64,000 bases of DNA, taken from the NCBI GenBank assembly GCA_037783545.1, contig JBBELK010000001.1, positions 496,001-560,000 of the forward strand, given 5' to 3'. The notes under the pieces are model-generated. The model worked only from the letters and a program-made list of their open reading frames with translations, was not told the DNA's origin and did not search any database. Of the stretch, positions 10,375 through 23,485 are shown in pieces; positions within the stretch are counted from its first letter, which is position 1; every line of letters begins with the position of its first letter. Made by a program: the position numbers and the translations under genes. The DNA comes from Henricia sp. BOLD:AAB3569. Lineage: Eukaryota; Echinodermata; Asteroidea; Spinulosida; Echinasteridae.

Positions 10375-11241
10375 CAAGTCACATCCTTAATAATGAGATT
10401 GCTTAATTTAGTCTTAACTCTGTGCTGCACTAATATACTGTTTTGACCAATCCCCTTTTTTAAAACTTACTTTTTCGGCCACACGTTTTCAAACTCCACC
10501 TTTTTTTTCAGAAAGGGCAGGCCCCCATGTATATGGATTTTCGCTCAGTGTAGAACAAGGTTAAAGAAGCGCATTCAGGAAAATGGATTTTGTTTTAACC
10601 TAACAATTAACTAAATTACCTCCCTAAAATACTGTCCATGGTAAGAAAACTGGAAAATTGCAATCTCCAATTTGGATGTGGAAGCAAAAAGGTTGGTGTA
10701 ATTACTGCACTGCTTTATGGAACCGGATAAATTAGTTTACAAAACATCGGTGGTTTTTCGACGATATCCTTAAAAATATATGGATTGATTGCGCAAAATT
10801 CCAGAATGGTAATGAGAAAAATTGATGTGGCAATCAAAATCTCAACACCCATGGGAAAAGGACTGGGTCAAAATGTGATCTGGTCACGTTTCTTTAAGTA
10901 TATACGTCATTACCGAAATATTTTAATTTTGTCATGTTGTCTCGTATATTTTTTTCTCTTAAATAATTTTCTGAGATATTTTGACACTTCCTGGACAATT
11001 TTTCGGCTAGTGCCTTCCTTAAACCATATTTGTACATGTACATAGTACGTGTAGTTCTTGTATAGTAAAAAGCATTACACAAGTGTTTTTCGTGCCCTGT
11101 TATTTATTCCAAGATAAGTGTGCATTACATTTCGGTTAAAAGATTTAATCTCAAGGTTATATGACGGGGCCTGTGTCCGAGTTAAATACATAGAGTTTTT
11201 TTTATAGCTCTTTGTTGTGAAATATTTTCAACTAGAGTGGC
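10375..11241. other. intergenic sequence, no gene seen
   Basis: A segment at about 10566-10612 (AAAATGGATTTTGTTTTAAC) repeats the sequence at 50-78, so it is a dispersed repeat fragment. Nothing else was recognised. Confidence 0.4.
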
Positions 11242-11677
11242 AATGCATAGTTCCGACCTGTCAAACAACCGAACCCGCCGACCAATCACAACAGGGTTAG
11301 CAGACAGCGCCCACATAGGTCAAAGTGCATTGCCTCACAAACCAACACCACGCGATTTTCTGCCCATACGTTGTATGTGGTGTTCGGGGTCAATTTTTGG
11401 TTTTAAGGCCGGGCAATTCGCTGTTCAAAGGTAAGAAAGCGAATTGTTATGAATATATGACATCTCTGTATCACTGGCCTTTTACTAAGTGGGTGCTACA
11501 GTAACTGTCGACCCTGAAAAATGAATACCTTTGAGTTTTCTCCAATGAATCTGTGCTTTCCGTTGAAAGTCTCATCGGTTTGTGCAGTGTGTGTGGACAT
11601 TTTGACGATAGCGTGTGAGGCATCTCAACAATATCCAAGGGGGCGGGGTTAATTGGGCAATCTCGGAACCATGCATT
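11242..11677. mobile_element. AATGCATAG inverted-repeat element (family A1), copy 1
   Basis: It begins AATGCATAGTTCCGACCTGT and ends TCTCGGAACCATGCATT, an inverted match of about 15 bases. Four full-length copies exist in the window (also 20535-20951, 34288-34722 and 39690-40133) in the same orientation. It is non-coding; short frames starting MHSSDLS are shared because the repeat is shared. Confidence 0.85.
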
Positions 11678-11819
11678 GACCATTGTCTGTATAAGAAGGA
11701 AACTGTTTTGTTCCTCTAGATGTATTATGGGGGAACAGTCCATACATTTTTATCGGCCTCTACAATTAATTAGCCTTTTGAATGTTTCGCATGAATAGTG
11801 TATTGATGTACTTCCTTTT

Positions 11820-11965
11820 ACATGCACACTCAGTATACACTTGACCAGACTAATTTTGTGTTGCTATGTGATGCACGCAGCAGGTACAGAATAAATACCT
11901 TGTTCATCGTAGGAGAAAATGGCATTTATAAAGCAACCAGACTGTTGGTTGCTAGGCAATGGCGT
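11820..11965. repeat. dispersed repeat R1, copy 1
   Basis: It shares 'CATGCACA.TNAGTAT', a GACCAG block, 'GCACGC.GCAGGT' and TAGGAGAAAATGGC with 25388-25510. Its ends were not resolved. Confidence 0.6.
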
Positions 11966-12718
11966 GCACCACGTAGCAACAACAGCATAGTATGTGAAAA
12001 AGGCTAATTGTTTGGTCGTGTCTTGAAATTATGCACATGAATCTATGGAAAGTAAGCAAGCCGGCTACATTGCGTTTTCAATTGACTGTGTGTAGCTTCA
12101 AGCCACAGCCAATAATTCAGACACAATCTCATTCACAAGGTAGCCATTCTTAATCATATCCCCTGAATCCGTGTTATGATATGTAAGCTGCTGATCGGAG
12201 TGGTACCAGACTACATTGGAAGGCATGATTGTGGCTACGACTTGAAATTACACAGGAGTCTATGGTAGACGCTAGGTCTACGACCATACTTCAGTTTCAT
12301 CCACATCAGCAGTCATGTGGATTTGTTTAAAGTTATGGAATGCCAAAAAGGTGAAATTTATAAAGTTTTACGTCCCAAAAGATTCGAAAAAAAGTTCACT
12401 TTCCCATATGCGTGCATTTCCTGTTTACATTTACTGCAGTGTCTGGTGTGACAGGAAAAAAACTGTTCAAATTTTTTTTATATCTAAATTAATTTTTCAA
12501 TATACATGTATGTATGTGAAATTTCCCCCGATATGCAGACAATGTACACTTAATCCTATTTTATCCTACCGTGTTACACTGGAGGAACCTTACCAACTGA
12601 CCGTTAATATTAAGTTTTGTACATAATACTGTAGTTTGTGTTTACAACACCAAACTATATGATTGTTTTGCTGGCATATTACGTTGTCACCCAATTTGTC
12701 ACGGGTGGCGTTTTGCAG
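11966..12718. other. intergenic sequence, no gene seen
   Basis: AT-rich sequence with short chance frames only. There are weak internal similarities such as GACTTGAAATTA near 12018 and 12238. Confidence 0.4.
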
Positions 12719-12720
12719 TA

Positions 12721-13245
12721 GGGGCGTTCGAGATGCTTACACCGGGTAACACCAACTTACACCGGAGCGTTCTTTTAGCCATCACGTGCTACACGAGTCT
12801 GCCCCGGTGGCAGCCACCACTACCCGAGATCGCGGGCGGGTCTGTGGTGTAAAGCAAGGTGTAATGACGTCACATAGTAACCGCGAGTAGTAAAACATGG
12901 CGGACAGTTTGGAATCGCGACGCGAGTACGAAGAAAAACCACTTATTTATGACACAAAATAGGAGGGAATAGGGCTGTAAATACATTTTGCTGAATCAGT
13001 AGATGCATGTGGGCATTGACGAAGTTTATTTGGGTACTTTAGGGCTACTATTTTTGCGTGGCGCCGGCTTCATTTTTCATCCCGAGTCAAACAACGGCGT
13101 TTATAAAGACCCACCCGGCAACAACCTTTGACCACGTGTTCCCAGAATTCAAAGCGAGACCCTGTGTCGTTCGTTTTGCATCTTCTGGGGGCTTCCCCCG
13201 GTGTAAACTCTCCCGTTGCCCGGTGTAAGCGTCTCGAACGCCCCC
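12721..13245. mobile_element. TA-flanked inverted-repeat element, 525 bp
   Basis: The left end GGGGCGTTCGAGATGCTTAC and the right end GTAAGCGTCTCGAACGCCCC are inverted, continuing through ACACCGGG(T/C)AAC for more than 30 bases. TA is present on both sides (12719-12720 and 13246-13247). The interior is GC-rich relative to its surroundings. No coding capacity. Confidence 0.8.
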
Positions 13246-13247
13246 TA

Positions 13248-15565
13248 ATGTAATTTGCACGGGATGAGATGTCTGCGCATGTGATTTTGACTGATGTTAG
13301 ATAGGAAATCTGAGTACAATTAATAAGTTATCGCCCCACACAGACGCGCATGCGCTTTTACCTCAACGCACAAACATAGAAACTATGCGGTTGTTCAAAT
13401 TGAACGCCCTAACCACTCCATTTTCTTAAATACAGTATTGTTCTAAATAATATCCAGCTGAATACCTGTGCATCAAAAAAATAATTTTCTCTTTAAAACC
13501 AGAGGGCGCTGTTTAAAGATATCCAGGCGTGCTGTCTTTACAACGCCACTAAAATATGTAGTAAAGAGGGAGGTTATAATTTTATCCTTTGATGTACATA
13601 TGCGTAAAAAAGATTAAAATTAAAAAGAGAAAAATGAAAATAAAAAAGTTCAAAAGCTTTAAAAGGAAGATGTGAGATTAAATTGACTTAATTTGTGTTC
13701 CTTCTGTTTTTTTGTCTGTTTTTCTATGCTGATTTCCACACTATCCATGATGGAGATTTTTCGTGCAGTTATTTTGCGTTTACTTCGAAATCATACCCAA
13801 ATGAAAGTGCATCATTTTATTGTGTCCGCCATACTCCAACGAGGCAAATTGCTGAAGCGCAGGGAAACGTCGCTGGTTTTGTTAGTGTGGACCCAGTAAA
13901 TTTTGCAACGCACAAAGGGTGACGTTTTTACTTTATTATACCCTATGTAGGCCTACCTGTACAGCCAAAGATTGGTGCACCGAGCTCATGAATATTTTGT
14001 ATGCCCTCAACATTTGTGTGGTTAGTGTATAAATTGTGAAGTATTTGGGGTATTCTGGGTGGCCCTATTTTGCTAAGTAGCGTGTGGGACTCGCCCAAAA
14101 TACACGCTCGTCAGTTTGGCAATTTTCACCCTTCCAGGGGTAGTTTTATTTCGAGTGAAAATTGTCAAAAGTGACGGACTCCCCCTTAACAATGTGCGGA
14201 ATCGAAAAGACGAGACTTTAAGGGGTGTCTTTCTTTTCCCGAGACGATGTGAGAATTTTAAGTATTTTAATATTTAAATATTAAGCATAACATAGGTTCC
14301 AATGGTGCGATTTTATGCGCACTCTGCTAAATTGTGTTGGCCCTGGCAAAGTATCGATACTTGGTGGCAGCAGACAGCTTTTCCGTTGCCTCCAGCTCCG
14401 GGTGCACCAACTTGACGTTTAATACATGTTTGGTTCATTTCACGAGGCAATGCAAACGTATTTTGTTCAGTGGTTAGTGACCAATACATTTATGCAATTT
14501 CATTTAAAATGTTAATGCTGGCGTTTTTCCTGTTCCCCGTCTAACTTTGGTAAAACGTTTGAAAATACGAAATTTGTTAAAATTTCTAAATTAGCTGGCG
14601 ACATTTAATGCTCTTAATTCGCGACTGGTTCTCCATTATGGACATTTTGTCTCTGCGTTAAATCGATATTCATCAAAAGACACTCGTCAGATGTCAAGGT
14701 TATGACACTTACTTTGACAGTTTGGATATTTAAGCACTTAATAATTCAAGCATCGAAAAAGGAAAGATATAAAGTGATCTACGGTCACTGATAATGTATA
14801 ACACCTTGTCATTATGCTGCACCAAAGCCATCGACCTGCAGTATATTGATACAGTATTGATATTCCTGAATATGAACGGTGAAACGTGTATAGTGGCCAC
14901 CCATGGGACCGTAAAACTAGTCACAAAAACAGATGGCACCTCTATAAAGATTGCATTTGCATTATACACATGGCATTTAGGACCGAAGACTGGTGGCCAC
15001 TTTTATTTTGTTTTAAGCCCATTGTACCATTTGCAATTACCCCAAAATTTAGGGCCGTCCAAAGTTGTCAACATGTTCACGGTTTTACAAAGAGTAGGAA
15101 GGGGGAGGGTGGTCGAAGGCCGCGTAGGACTTTACATGCACTGTAAAATGTTGACACTTCGTGGTAGTGACCCTCAAAAAATTCCATTGTTGAACGGTTT
15201 AAGTAATAAAAAGTGCCCCACGAAATGGCGGCTATTCGATACGGTTTATACTCGTTGGGTAAACTGTTAAAAACGGCATGATTTCCACTGGTAATTAAAA
15301 GCATAGGTCGAGAAAACTACCTTGTATAGCAATACTTTAGAAAACCTAAAAAATCCAAGTACGGTTTTGTGCAGGAATGAATGGCTCCAAAGATCGCCTA
15401 CAGGCGATTCAAATAGTTTTGTCATTTTTCTCATGAATGGGGGCAATTTAGACAAAATAATTTCACAGGATGATTACTACCATTATCATCTTGATAACAA
15501 GTAAGCTTAAAGATAATAATTCAGAAATTGTTTTGGAGGGGAATTACCAAACAAGTAGACTACCT
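13248..15565. other. intergenic sequence with repeat fragments
   Basis: The segment at about 13782-13834 matches the right end of the G1 family (GTGTCCGCCAT). A 20-bp imperfect inverted pair, GTTTGGCAATTTTCAC and GTGAAAATTGTCAAAAGTGAC, lies at 14110-14173. The open frames are short and not convincing as exons. Confidence 0.4.
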
Positions 15566-15569
15566 TTAA

Positions 15570-16076
15570 AGATAGTATACATGATTGGTAAACTGTTACA
15601 AATAGATTTATCTCCCTGTGTGATTGAAAATATGCATGATTAAAACCAACCTGAGAAAAAACCAGCTCCGTACTTCGTCTAGCTTTTGAGAAAACATTAA
15701 ACAAAAAAAGAAGGTTTGCAGTCATTTTGCCCCAAAACTACTTCGCCCTGAACCACGGCCTGTGCACGAAGTGGTTTTGGGGCGAAGTAGCATATGGGCG
15801 ATGTAGTGTTTGGACGAAGTGATTTGGGGCAAAATGGCACTCGGGCGAAGTGGTTTGGGGCGAAATGGCACTTGGGTGAAATGGTTTTGGGGCGAATTGA
15901 ATTTTCGTCTCATAAGACGAAAAATAATTGTTTTACTCATTTCTCAAAGACTATAGCACTTCAGACAAAACCATTTCAGGGGAAGTTTTCTACGGTCATC
16001 ATGTTTATATTGTGTAAGTTAGGCGTAAATCTGTGAACATTTCTGATTTTCGTGATACCAATCATGTATACTGCCT
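15570..16076. mobile_element. TTAA-flanked non-autonomous DNA transposon (family T2), copy 1
   Basis: The ends are AGATAGTATACATGATTGGTA and, inverted, TACCAATCATGTATACTGCCT, with TTAA at 15566-15569 and 16077-16080. Between 15770 and 15895 a short motif, GGGCGAAGTGGTTTTGG, recurs about six times. A 464-bp relative at 32439-32902 has the same ends and fewer motif copies. Confidence 0.85.
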
Positions 16077-16400
16077 TTAAAACAAAGTGTTGATACCATT
16101 GGCAAAAACACCACTTGAATTTTGTTTGTCCAAGATGGTGAGGCCCTACCTGCATGTAGGAAAACATTGTGGCGCGCATTTTTAGCATCCATCCACCACA
16201 AAAAGCTATGCATGGATTTTTGTTCTAAAGCATTGCTGCATCTGTAGCTGGAACATTTTTCAGGATAGTTTACCAACATTCCTTTTTAGATATGTTATGT
16301 TTTTTAAACCGTTGCTATCAACACTCTCAGTAAGGTAATTCTTGTCCGCTCATTAAGTAAAATATTTTGGGTTGTTGCAAATGACGCAATATTAGAAGTA

Positions 16401-16637
16401 TATGGCGGAACAAAAGGAGAGGGCGAAACTTCATTTGGGTATGAATATATTCTTTTTACAATTGTATTTTTTAACAATTGTATTTCTTTCTTAAAACTTG
16501 ATTTACATGTTATAATTATAATACAGAGGCAGAATTTAAAAATAATAAAATAAATCAATGCAAAGTGAAAATGCGATAAATTTGCATTTACTTCGAATAT
16601 CCCAATTAAAGTGCGCCCTCCTATTGTGTCCGCCATT
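16401..16637. mobile_element. inverted-repeat element (family G1), copy 1
   Basis: The left end ATGGCGGAACAAAAGGAGAG and the right end GCGCCCTCCTATTGTGTCCG are imperfect inverted repeats. The interior is AT-rich and includes AATTATAATACAGAG, shared with 30892-31062. Confidence 0.75.
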
Positions 16638-17777
16638 CTTCAGGAAGTCTGATGAACCCTGAAGAAGCATTGACGAATGTGATGCCTCTTCACTGCAGTA
16701 CGATATGCAAAATCCCCATCAAAAGCTACATTTTTCTAATTATACATTCAAATCTTACACAATGAATAATGCACTACAACGGTGTTAAAAGCATGTAAGC
16801 TGTAAAGAAAAAACGCCAAAAAGAGCGATACAAATCGCTCGTGTCTGTGCATGCATGGACGAACGGATAAAAAGCTAGAATTGAAAAGCATCGCAGGATT
16901 TGGCAAATTCTATTGAATTGATGATTTCAACAAGGGAATAACATACGGTCGAGCACGGCGAGAATATTCATAGCATTAAGATGCTGTGACTGTCATTTTG
17001 CCATGGCAGTTGAACTATTGTCTCGGGTCTAAAACGGCTTGTTTTCTGTCCAACATATTTCTGGGAGAAAACTGCCTATGTTTTCAACATTTTTTGGTCG
17101 AGTCCAGCACAAGTCTTCAAAAGTCCACAAGTCACCGTGACGTCACGTTATGTATCACTATTCAGTGTATTTCAACAAATTTCTGTTCTGATCAAAAACT
17201 GATATTTTAAGAAAACCGTCCTTTATGGTAGAGCATACGTGAAGGTCAAGTTGCGCATAAAGCTCGTGATAATCCTATGATTATGGACCCTAAACCCCGA
17301 TCAAGGCACTATCATTACCCCTGATCATATGACTCCATTAAATCACTCCGTATACCATAGCAGCTCCCTGGGGAGTGTATAGCCCCGGCTGCCTATTATC
17401 AGACACTCAATGGCTAATCAAACGCGTTAACATTCACTACACTCTCAGGTATACCCCTTTTATTCCTGGGTGGAGAGAAGCAATGCCTGGCAAAGTACCT
17501 GCGTTACATCTCATCCATTTACGCTTTTACGAAGCGTTTTACAAATAATTGAATATACATGTACATGTACTTGAATTTAAAGCTGGGTGGAAATCTCCCT
17601 TCACTTTCATGGTTTTCAACACTATTCCTTTCTTTATATAGTCATTTATGTATTACTAAGAACATTTTATTCAGAATTTCATCCTGGAAAAGTCAGAAAA
17701 TTTCAGTCGTTTTCCGGGACTCTTTTCACGCGAAACTTAAAACGAAAGGTTACGTCAATCAATTCGAGCTATGTGTG
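16638..17777. other. intergenic sequence, no gene seen
   Basis: Only short chance frames. Nothing repetitive was recognised beyond single motifs. Confidence 0.35.
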
Positions 17778-18094
17778 TGACGTCATAGCGAGGAAACACA
17801 CAGAACTGCTTCACTGACTATGGTCGTGTACCTAGCTCCTCGCAGCAAACACGTACACGTTGTATGCACGCACGGAACCGCGGATTTTCCATAGAGTTGC
17901 AAGTGTTACCACCACCAAGGCACGAAGCTGGCATTTTATTGATATCAAAAATGAATTCAGTGTAACAACCACTGAGAGAATACACCGAAAACTTTGAAAA
18001 CCTTTACAGAAAAATAACGACTGTTGGTTTATGCTATGCGGAAAGCATGGAACTTGCTTTGCAAAATAGTGACTGTCTCCTCGCTATATGACGT
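17778..18094. mobile_element. possible inverted-repeat element
   Basis: TGACGTCATAGCGAGGAAAC on the left pairs imperfectly with CTCCTCGCTATATGACGTAG on the right, about 17 bases. No second copy or target duplication was seen. Confidence 0.35.
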
Positions 18095-19364
18095 AGCGGG
18101 GTCAATGCATATCATTATGACGTCATCACCCCGTTTTTCATTTTGGCATGTTGCCGGTTGACTAACACGGTCTAGTTTTTCATTTTTCTCTCTAATAAAT
18201 ATAAAGTCAGCAATAAAGATAAGAAAAACGAAACTTTATCAAGTAACATCCCTTTTATAAAATAACTGTTTTCCTCGCCAAGTAGCTTCAAGCTTTCAGC
18301 CCGGCTGAATTGCACCTTTAATACCGTGGTTCGCGTCTCATGCATTTGTTGTCCATAGCGTTTATAAGGCACAGTTATTGTCGCCATAAAATGATTTCAG
18401 ATTTTAAGAGAGCCACTGTTCATGTTCCCTATCCATTAGCTATAAATGCATCGAGTCGCTGAGAGATTTTGTATAGCACTGTGGGCAGTGTTAATGGCAA
18501 TGCGAACGGCGTTTGATGGGAAAAGCACGCGGTATATCGATGGATCTTCCGTATCCATTGCCACGTTCCTCTCTATTTCGCCTGATTTCACCATCTTAAA
18601 AAAATAAAAAGATATGGTTGCCAAGGTAACGAAAGATTATAGCCGATAACATGCACTGCATGGATCTAAAAGGGCTCCACCACGAAGTGCGCAAAATATG
18701 ACCGCCACTCGTTACACATGTAGAAGCTTTCGTCTCTGCTCGAAAATGATATTTTCGCTTGACGAAGTGCACAATTTGCCTTTATTGTGACGAATCAACG
18801 TCAAAGATCCTAAGCCTGGGGCAGTGGAGATGTTTGACAGAGACTGCAATAACAGAATGACATTAATAAGCCAATCGATATGCTATCTACTTATAAGCGG
18901 TATAGCAAGCATAGACTTTAAATGAAAAGGGAAAAGGGGGATTAGACGTTTTCATTCATTTAGTAAAATAGTCTTAGGTTTCCGTTCCAAAAGCGCGACA
19001 AAGGAAGGATAAAAAAAAACGACCGGGAAACGTTTAAAATGTACACTAAATAGTGTCCATTTAAACCTCAGGGTGGAGATGCGGGGTTTTTTGGGGTTTT
19101 TTTTGGGGGTGGGGGGGTGGGGGTGGGGGGGGGAGGGAGGGGGGGGGAGGGAGGGGGGGGAGGGAGGGGGTGGTAGAGGTGGGGGGTTGTGTTGAGCGGT
19201 GAACTGTTAATTTATAAATGTAAAAATGTTCGTAAATATTTTAAAGCTCTCGTTGCTGTTCCTAGCTTACGTGATGTCTAAGACTAGAAAAAATGAATAG
19301 TGAAATTGTAAGCACGACGCATTATAGTTCACGCGCGAAAAGGCTCGAGTTACCCTAATAGAGC
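18095..19364. other. intergenic sequence with a G-rich tract
   Basis: The block at 19084-19185 is almost pure G with T and A interruptions (runs of five to eight G) and could form a G-quadruplex. Upstream there is no supported gene. Confidence 0.5.
19084..19185 (+). repeat. G-rich low-complexity tract
   Basis: Repeated GGGGGGGAGGGA and GGGGGTGGGGG runs on the plus strand, about 100 bases long. Confidence 0.9.
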
Positions 19365-20281
19365 CATTGCACCGGCCGCCATGAAAGGGGGCAAGTGACA
19401 ATGGGTGAGGTCACAATTCTGTGTATTACGTGTTAGTGTTACAGATCTGTTAACAGATCTGTTATCTTACTTGGAATTGTGACCTCAGAACAAAGACCGT
19501 GTTAACAGGACGTGTTAAAAGTCGTGCGCAGAACCGCAAATTGCAGCGAGTGAGGGCGCAATTCCGTGTTGCGTTTTAGTGTTAGTGTAACATATCTGTT
19601 GACTCGGCATCTTGGGAAATGTCAAGTCGGTATAGGGTTCTGTACGACTTTCAACACTAACACTAACACAGCATTGCGACCTCAGGTCCGTGTTACACGA
19701 GCTAAACAACTAAGTGATTGAAATTTTAAAAATCTTCACGGAGCAAAAAAATGTCTTAATGTGGGTAGAATGTTGAAAAATGAAACTCAATTCATTGGGA
19801 ATCACGAAAGTTCTAAAATAATCAAAATTAACACTACCCACTTCGTTCAAATTAACTTAACAGATTTGTTAACAGATCTGTTATACTAACACGATCTGTA
19901 ACACGAGGTGTTGAACTAATATGAGATTTAACACTAACACGCCCTAAACACCATGTTAACATCGAGTTAACACGCTGTTTGTTCTGAGGTCACAATTCTG
20001 ATTAAGTTAACAGATCTGTTACACTAACACGCAACCCAGAGTTGTGACTTCGCCCTATGTTCAGTGCAGAGAATTAACATGGTGTTAACACCGTATTGAC
20101 AGATCTGTTAACACCGTGTTAACAGATCTGTTAACATGGTGCTAACCTGGACGTTCAGTTAGAGGTCGAGATTAATGCCGTGTTAACATATATGTTAAAC
20201 TAACACTAACACGTAACACACACAGAATTGTGACCTCATCCAATGTGACTGCCCCTTTCATGGCCGCCGCGTGCAAAGGGT
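19365..20281. mobile_element. inverted-repeat element packed with TAACAGATCTGTTA palindromes
   Basis: The left end CGGCCGCCATGAAAGGGGGC...GAGGTCACAATTCTGTGT is matched in inverted order by ACACAGAATTGTGACCTC...GCCCCTTTCATGGCCGCC on the right. The interior carries about nine full or partial copies of the palindrome TAACAGATCTGTTA, plus related GTGTTAACAC and TTAACATATATGTTAA palindromes. No transposase frame was seen. Confidence 0.75.
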
Positions 20282-20534
20282 GTATACGCCTATCGCCCCC
20301 ACTCCGAGCCCACGCTGGCCCGTGGCTTTCCGTTTAAAATCGGGGCCTGCCTACACAGAGAGATGTCTTAATAATTTCACTTGCGTAATTCACTGGAATT
20401 TCGATACTTACCTAACTGTAAATGACGTCACCGGAAACTGAACGTGGAATCCAATAATATGTATTGAAAGACAAATACCACACGACATTTTCTCGGATAG
20501 CATTTGTGTAATGTTAAATTGGCACCCTTTAGTC

Positions 20535-20951
20535 AATGCATAGTTCCGACCTGTCAATCAACCGAACCCGCCGACCAATCACAACAGAGCTAGCAGACAG
20601 CGCCCACATAGGTCAAAGTGCGTTGCCTCACAAACCAACATCACGCGATTTTCTGCCCGGGTAAATTGTTGGTTTTAAGACCTGGCAATTCGCTGTTCAA
20701 AGGTAAGAAAGCGAATTGTTATGAATATATATCATCTCTAGTATCACTGGCCTTTTACTAAGTGTGTGCTACGGTAACTGTCGACCCTGAAACATGAATA
20801 CCTTTGGGTTTTCTCCAATGAATCTGTGCTTTCCGTTGAAAGTCCCGTTGGTTTGTGCAATATGTGTGGACAATTTTGACGATAGCGTGTGAGGCATAGC
20901 AACAATATCCAAGGGGGGCGAGATTAATTGGGCAATCTCGGAACTATGCTT
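20535..20951. mobile_element. AATGCATAG inverted-repeat element (family A1), copy 2
   Basis: The start AATGCATAGTTCCGACCTGT and the end CTCGGAACTATGC are inverted. The interior matches copy 1 closely but lacks part of the 'CCATACGTTGTATG' segment. Confidence 0.85.
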
Positions 20952-21473
20952 TCCATCTTTGACGTCACAGGTGGCGAATTATGAAACAAGAACGTCAATG
21001 CATTTGTTGTTGTTTTTTGTCTTGCAGTTTATTTGCGTTTGTGTTGTTATGAATGTTTTTTTAAAAATAAAATTAAAAAAGTTATGTGGAGTATTTCTCT
21101 TGTTTGAGATCGAAAGAAAATATCCGTGTTAATAAATTTTATTCTCACCAATTAGGAATTTAAAAGGCCCTATAGACTGCAACAGTTGCCTAGGCAATGG
21201 CTCTACACTAAAAATCACTAAACCGTGTCCCTGTGCTTTTGCAATGGTGTTTAGAGCCAATTACCATGGCAACGCTTCGGCTGTCTATATAATGAGAAAC
21301 ACACAAGACCAAAAGAATAGTTAATTAAATATCTCCTTTGGTGGCATTTTTGCAAGAAATATAGAAGCCAATATAAGAAAATAAAAGGAAGTGACAAGAA
21401 AAAAACCTTGAAACGGATCAGTGGGGTACTAGTCTCAGAGTTTCGCTTCAAAATTCAGTTTAAAGGGCCCCTG

Positions 21474-21946
21474 AAATGCTCAATAACTTTATGCACAGTT
21501 TTTGCTGCATATGAAGGATTACTTGTGTAAAAAGACAATACTACTGTTCATTTTGATGCCCCATGAATAAAAAGTGGGATTTTTCAACTTTGAAAATTTC
21601 AACTTTGGAATTGTGGAAAAATGCTGCAGTTTCCAGCCTTAGTTGTTTCATGGTTTGCAACAGGCAACATGTAAAACAAACCCAAACAATCATGGGTTAC
21701 AAAAGTTTCAGCAAGTTCGATAAAATTGTGGAAACTTTTGTGCACAGTTGAATGAGATTTTCCTGTGTTTTCCTAATGTGACATCACCACTTTGCTCATG
21801 CATATGTAAATTTTCATTAGCATAAAAATCAAAAACCTTGATTTTAACCCCCCAAACAACTTCCAAGTAGAGTTTTTATGATTGTAAATTAATGGACTAG
21901 TTCCATTGCACAGATTTCATTGATAAAAACACCATTTCGGGGCCCT
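21474..21946. mobile_element. TTAA-flanked non-autonomous DNA transposon (family T3), best-preserved copy
   Basis: The ends are AGGGCCCCTGAAATG and, inverted, CATTTCGGGGCCCT, with TTAA at 21470-21473 and 21947-21950. It is in opposite orientation to the copies at 7670 and 47203. Confidence 0.8.
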
Positions 21947-21950
21947 TTAA

Positions 21951-22859
21951 AGGCTATTGTATCATTTTGCAATAACCAGACATTCAATATGAACCGACAA
22001 GAACAAACTTTACCCAGTCAAAATGTTAATAGCAATGGTAACAAACACCGCAAGACCTGATTTCTGTCAAAAATGTAAGGCCTACTTTATGTAAGAAATT
22101 ACTGAAAGTTTTTTTTAATTATTATTCTTTGTAATGCGTGCGCGCACACATTTGTTTAACCATTCATGTATGGATCTTGAAGGTTTGTAAAGCATTGATA
22201 CATCCATGTAGACATAGATAATATGCCCTCATTCCAGAAATCTGTAAAGAGTTTCATCTTACAAAATGATTGGCCTTTAACACAACTTTCGAATACATGT
22301 TGATATTCTTTGTTTTACAGTTCTGCACGCAGTGAAATATATGCTTGATTGTCAGGCAAGATTTGGCGACATGGAGTACAGGAAAACTGTATACTCGATA
22401 TGTCTGTATATGTCTCTTTGTGTATAGACACAAAAATCATGAATTAGCCATGAAACAATAAGTTAACCTTTTGAAAAACTCTTCATGTAGGACAATATAA
22501 AACCTACGTGCCACGTAAACTTTGCATAAGCTGGTTTTCGTGCTATTTATACAGGATCGTCTAGACGTCTTAAGGTAAACTTATTCACCAAGGCAGAGTG
22601 TTCATGAATTTCAATGCTGCAAATCGTCAAGGTTTGAAACTTAAGATACATGTCATTTTGCTGACCTAGGTTTGGTTTAAAGCTTGTTCCATTGTCTATG
22701 CTAACATGGAGATTATACCTGTGATTTTTCTTTTTCACCTCGGTGGCCAAAGTTCGAATCGCATCGTGGCTAAATGGTAACTGGCGTCACAAACATCCAA
22801 GGAATTATTTTCCAGGTTTCGGGGGAATTGGTTTGTTTACAAAAGGGAACGATGCCACG
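21951..22859. other. intergenic sequence, no gene seen
   Basis: AT-rich, no recognised repeat and no convincing exon. Confidence 0.35.
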
Positions 22860-23485
22860 ACTGCATACCACATATGCAGCGCGATATGTGACAAAGGGAC
22901 TCCTTGCGGCTGCCGGGTCATTTTTGGGCAAATTTTTGACAACCCAAACAATCCATATATCGGCCAGACGCGCTGCTCAGACGCCGGCCGGGCCCTGCCC
23001 GCGGCGTCCGGCCGACTTGGCGGCGCCCGGCCGGAAATCGGCCGGGGTATCGCAGTGACATAGGCAGGACATCGGACGAGTGCCTGCCGGACACCGGCCG
23101 ATAAACGGGCCAAGAAATCGACCCCATTCCGTCATGGCCGGCAGCTTGCGGAGCACTTTTAATTGTGACTGTGACCGCCCAATCGCGCGATCTTTCGCCG
23201 ACCTCTACACGCCGACCGATGCCTATAAATCGCACACGCCGCCCGGCCTCCGTTTTAATTGTGACTTTGGTATTATACCCAGCACGATATGCGGTAGAGG
23301 GATTCCCCCCTAAACGCCCCTATACCTCAACACACTCTTTCCTTTTGTTAACGCACCAATCTCCCCTAAAAACTGAAAGGAATTCCTTGGAAATTCCTTG
23401 GATGTTTGAGACACAATATTAATAGGGGAACAATCATATGGTAGGGGGAGTCCGTTTGCCACATATCGTGCTGCATATGTACAAC
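22860..23485. mobile_element. probable GC-rich inverted-repeat element
   Basis: Near 22863-22903 the sequence CACATATGCAGCGCGATATG is an imperfect inverse of ACATATCGTGCTGCATATGT near 23460-23480, extending into GGACTCC/GGAGTCC. The interior at 22970-23110 is strikingly GC-rich with repeated CGGCCGG. Frames through it are chance products of the GC bias. Confidence 0.5.

Noticed and set aside
22743-23313. Overlapping frames on both strands as a GC-rich gene
   Set aside because: The GC bias of a repeat-like block removes stops. There is no domain, and the block lies between inverted repeats.
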